The notes beneath the pieces were generated by a model that worked only from the letters and a program-made list of their open reading frames with translations, was not told the DNA's origin and made no database searches. From positions 1 through 7,691 of the forward strand of contig CALIRC010000038.1 in assembly GCA_938044295.1 (NCBI GenBank): 7,691 nt of DNA. The letters run 5' to 3'. Numbering within the stretch: the stretch's first letter is position 1; each line of letters starts with the position of its first letter. The stretch is from Minisyncoccota bacterium (lineage in GTDB: Bacteria > Patescibacteriota > Minisyncoccia > Moranbacterales > GCA-2747515). The translations under genes and the position numbers were made by a program. Shown piece after piece: positions 6,087 to 7,691 of the stretch.

Positions 6087-6127
6087 TGATATACTTGTGT
6101 GGCATATTACTTATTTATTTGAAGGAG
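6087..6127 (+). promoter_or_regulatory. adk promoter (extended -10) and Shine-Dalgarno site
   Basis: TGATATACT (6087-6095) is an extended -10 box: TGn followed by TATACT, five of six consensus bases. Transcription should start near 6102, after the rplA terminator. AGGAG (6123-6127), within GAAGGAG, lies nine bases before the adk ATG at 6137. This is the only clear Shine-Dalgarno sequence among the gene starts in the window, and it decides the adk start over an upstream in-frame alternative at 6077. Confidence 0.6.
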
Positions 6128-6136
6128 CTATATTTT

Positions 6137-6748
6137 ATGAAAGATCTAATTATTGTTGGTATACAAGGATCTGGCAAAGGTACACAAGGAAAAATTGTTG
6201 CGGAAAAATTTGGATTTCAGATTCTAGAAACTGGACAGTTTTTTCGCAATCTTAAGAGTGATGACAGTCCATTGGCTCGCAAAGTAGCAAAGATTATTGA
6301 TGCTGGTGATCTTGTGCCAGATGATATTGTGATGGAGATTGTGGAGAATCTTATGAATGGTTTGGATGCGACGAAGCCAATTCTTTTTGATGGTGTGCCA
6401 CGCACGGAAGCGCAACGAGTTGTTTTCGAGGCACTTCTTGCTAAGAATGAGCGATGTTTTCATGTGGTTTCGATCAATATTTCAGAAGAGGAAGCATTTA
6501 TTCGACTTATGAAGCGTGCGAAAGAGGAAGGGCGTGCTGATGATACACCGACAGGAATACTGGAGCGTATAGAGCTTTTTTATGACCGCACAAAGCCGAT
6601 GGTTGAGTCGTGGCGATCTGCAGAGCGTGTTGCTGAGGTGGATGGTATGGGTAGTGTCGAGGAGATTTCAGAGTATATCTTTAAAATAGTCGAGAATGCA
6701 GATCGATGTGGAAACTGTACCTGTAGTGGTGAAGTACTTGATCTTTAG
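6137..6748 (+). CDS. adk: Adenylate kinase, short-LID form with a Cys-containing C-terminus
   Basis: Adenylate kinase interconverts ATP and AMP with two ADP in the cytoplasm and sets the adenylate balance. The 203 residues begin with the P-loop GIQGSGKGT (8-16). The AMP-site strand reads ETGQFFR (31-37), with Gln where Asp is usual (STGD). DGVPRT (85-90) stands for the usual DGFPRT, followed by a conserved Gln93. The LID is short: R123, R127, R133 and Asp135-Asp136 run directly into R144, with no room for the zinc-finger LID of long bacterial enzymes. The tail ends in CGNCTC (191-196), a cluster of three cysteines beyond the normal final helix. A related nucleotide kinase such as UMP/CMP kinase is a minor alternative. 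The gene has its own promoter and Shine-Dalgarno site, and it takes the place of rplJ-rplL after rplA. Confidence 0.88.
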   Translation: MKDLIIVGIQGSGKGTQGKIVAEKFGFQILETGQFFRNLKSDDSPLARKVAKIIDAGDLVPDDIVMEIVENLMNGLDATKPILFDGVPRTEAQRVVFEALLAKNERCFHVVSINISEEEAFIRLMKRAKEEGRADDTPTGILERIELFYDRTKPMVESWRSAERVAEVDGMGSVEEISEYIFKIVENADRCGNCTCSGEVLDL

Positions 6749-6777
6749 CCAGCTGTTGTTAATTATCTGTTTGTATA

Positions 6778-6896
6778 GGACTTACGCGCTTGGTGTACTT
6801 TGTCGTTAAAATCTCCGTTTTTTATTCACTATAAGTAGACTATAGCTCGTGAAAAGACTTGATTTTGCCTAAAATTACTCTCAAGTGCGTATGTCC
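6778..6896 (+). mobile_element. MITE-like 119-bp palindromic element, copy 2 (adk-HAD gap)
   Basis: This is the second copy of the element at 3987-4105, in the same orientation and with the same length. Its ends are GGACTTACGCGCTTG and, read inward from the right, GGACATACGCACTTG. TA borders both sides (6776-6777, 6897-6898). The central hairpin is CTATA-AGTAGAC-TATAG; relative to copy 1 a C-G pair has become T-A on both arms, a compensatory change, while one inner pair is lost. It fills most of the gap after adk. With no other terminator visible after adk, the element may itself serve as the end of that transcript, although it lacks a good T-run. Confidence 0.8.
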
Positions 6897-6925
6897 TATG
6901 TAATTTGTGTAGTGCTATATATTTT

Positions 6926-6931
6926 TATAGT
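6926..6931 (+). promoter_or_regulatory. Candidate -10 box of the HAD hydrolase gene
   Basis: TATAGT matches five of six consensus bases. It lies 12 bases before the ATG at 6944, which would give a leader of about six bases. The -35 region is poor (a TTGTGT at 6905-6910 is 15 bases upstream). No Shine-Dalgarno sequence is present. Confidence 0.35.
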
Positions 6932-6943
6932 CTGAATTTCTTT

Positions 6944-7582
6944 ATGGTGAAAGTGTATCTTTTTGATCGTGATGGGACCCTTGTGAATTCTGAGAATCGT
7001 GGGGATATGGTGATTTGTGCGATTTTAAAGGCGCAGAAAATCGAGGTTACAGATGAGGATTTACAGTCTTGTCGAGGACAGGCTTTGGATTATCGGGCAC
7101 AGTATTTTCAATCTAAATATAACTACCCAGCTAGTGCATTTGTAACTGCACACAAACAAATGTTATATGAAGGCGAGATGGTTCCTGACTTATTTGTGCC
7201 AGTTGTGACATGGGCGCAAAAATTGAAAGCGGAAGGTTTTTTAATTGGACTTGTGACTGCTGGTAGGCAAAAATCAACAGATTTTTATCTGAAGCGTTAT
7301 CCTGATTTACAAAATTTGTTTGAGGTTATTGTTACTGGGGAAGATGTAGCACGTGCGAAGCCGCATCCTGAAGCGTATTTACTCGCAGCAGAAAAATGTG
7401 GCGTAACACCAGGGGATTGCGTGGGTGTAGAAGATTCTGTGGTGGGGATGCAAGCTGTGAAAGCAGCTGGTATGACGTGCATAATTGTCAATGCGCAAAA
7501 AGAAGAAAAAGAGCTTTACGTACAAGCTGATAGAATTGTATGTGACGATGACGATGTTGATTTGTTGGATGTCAGGTTGTAA
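6944..7582 (+). CDS. HAD-superfamily hydrolase, beta-phosphoglucomutase/phosphatase-like (subfamily IA)
   Basis: The 212-residue protein has all four HAD motifs in order. Motif I is FDRDGTLVNS, with nucleophile Asp8 and acid/base Asp10. Motif II is GLVTAG, with Thr105. Motif III is the lysine in ARAKPHPEAY (Lys139). Motif IV is GVEDSVVGMQAVKAAGM, with Glu163-Asp164. A helical cap of about 70 residues lies between motifs I and II, which defines subfamily IA. Such enzymes remove phosphate from, or move it within, small metabolites such as sugar phosphates or phosphoglycolate. The substrate cannot be read from sequence. The residue between the two aspartates is Arg, where hydrophobic residues are commoner. 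The ATG at 6944 is used because the first beta strand starts three residues later. The C-terminus is rich in Asp. The gene stands alone after the second palindromic element. Confidence 0.88.
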   Translation: MVKVYLFDRDGTLVNSENRGDMVICAILKAQKIEVTDEDLQSCRGQALDYRAQYFQSKYNYPASAFVTAHKQMLYEGEMVPDLFVPVVTWAQKLKAEGFLIGLVTAGRQKSTDFYLKRYPDLQNLFEVIVTGEDVARAKPHPEAYLLAAEKCGVTPGDCVGVEDSVVGMQAVKAAGMTCIIVNAQKEEKELYVQADRIVCDDDDVDLLDVRL

Positions 7583-7691
7583 TACCATCTCAAAATAACC
7601 ACCCAACACCCAAGTGCACACTCTCGCGGCTGCGACACCTACCACAGCTGCTTATGGATCTAGACACACTGCGCATCTGTGGCAGATGTCT
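7583..7691. other. Unassigned right edge of the window
   Basis: No terminator is visible after the HAD gene. The bases are richer in C and A (runs such as CACCCAACACCC) than the rest of the window. CATCTG (7674-7679) pairs with CAGATG (7683-7688) around TGG. An ATG at 7654 opens a frame to the window edge (MDLDTLRICGRC), which has a CxxC and could start another gene, but 12 codons without a ribosome binding site are not enough to call it. Confidence 0.3.

Noticed and set aside
6077..6136. N-terminal extension of adenylate kinase
   Set aside because: The Shine-Dalgarno site at 6123-6127 fits the ATG at 6137, and the P-loop strand starts right after that ATG.
7379..7645. Minus-strand gene overlapping the HAD 3' end
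   Set aside because: It lies mostly antisense to conserved HAD motifs III and IV and shows no recognisable protein features.

Overview
The window is a stretch of bacterial chromosome with informational and housekeeping genes, moderately AT-rich, with the standard code in every intact gene. Eight genes can be supported. From left to right they are: the 3' end of an unknown repeat-containing gene broken by an in-frame TAG; priA (minus strand); a 2H-phosphoesterase/RNA-ligase-like gene divergent from priA; then secE, nusG, rplK, rplA, adk and a HAD-family hydrolase, all on the plus strand. The secE-nusG-rplK-rplA order is the classic bacterial cluster, but rplJ-rplL does not follow rplA. A short-LID adk does, behind a strong terminator and with its own promoter. 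The cluster break, the decayed PriA ATPase and the scarcity of Shine-Dalgarno sites would suit a reduced-genome lineage such as Candidate Phyla Radiation/Patescibacteria. That placement is an inference, not a demonstration.

Region by region: 1-657 holds the broken gene, followed by two terminator-like hairpins. Positions 761-2761 encode a PriA-like protein that keeps all eight zinc-binding cysteines and the DNA-binding N-terminus but has lost the recognisable Walker A, DExH and arginine-finger motifs. The 121-bp divergent gap 2762-2882 appears to hold two promoters placed so close to their ATGs that both transcripts could be leaderless. The 2H gene keeps both histidines but has lost both HxT/S hydroxyl residues, and it ends at a clean terminator. 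SecE carries an acidic C-terminal tail. Positions 3987-4105 and 6778-6896 are two copies of one 119-bp, nearly full-length palindromic MITE-like element flanked by TA; the first sits inside the secE-nusG gap.

The 135-bp rplK-rplA gap holds a small RNA structure at 5271-5299 that copies the L1-binding site of 23S rRNA (GUGGGAGG ... UACCAC). It is therefore very probably the site through which L1 represses its own synthesis.

The most notable observations are the 23S-mimic L1 operator, the paired MITE-like palindromes with a compensatory base-pair change, the ATPase-dead PriA, the amber-interrupted repeat gene, and the apparently leaderless divergent promoters. I found no CRISPR array, tRNA, rRNA or intact transposase.
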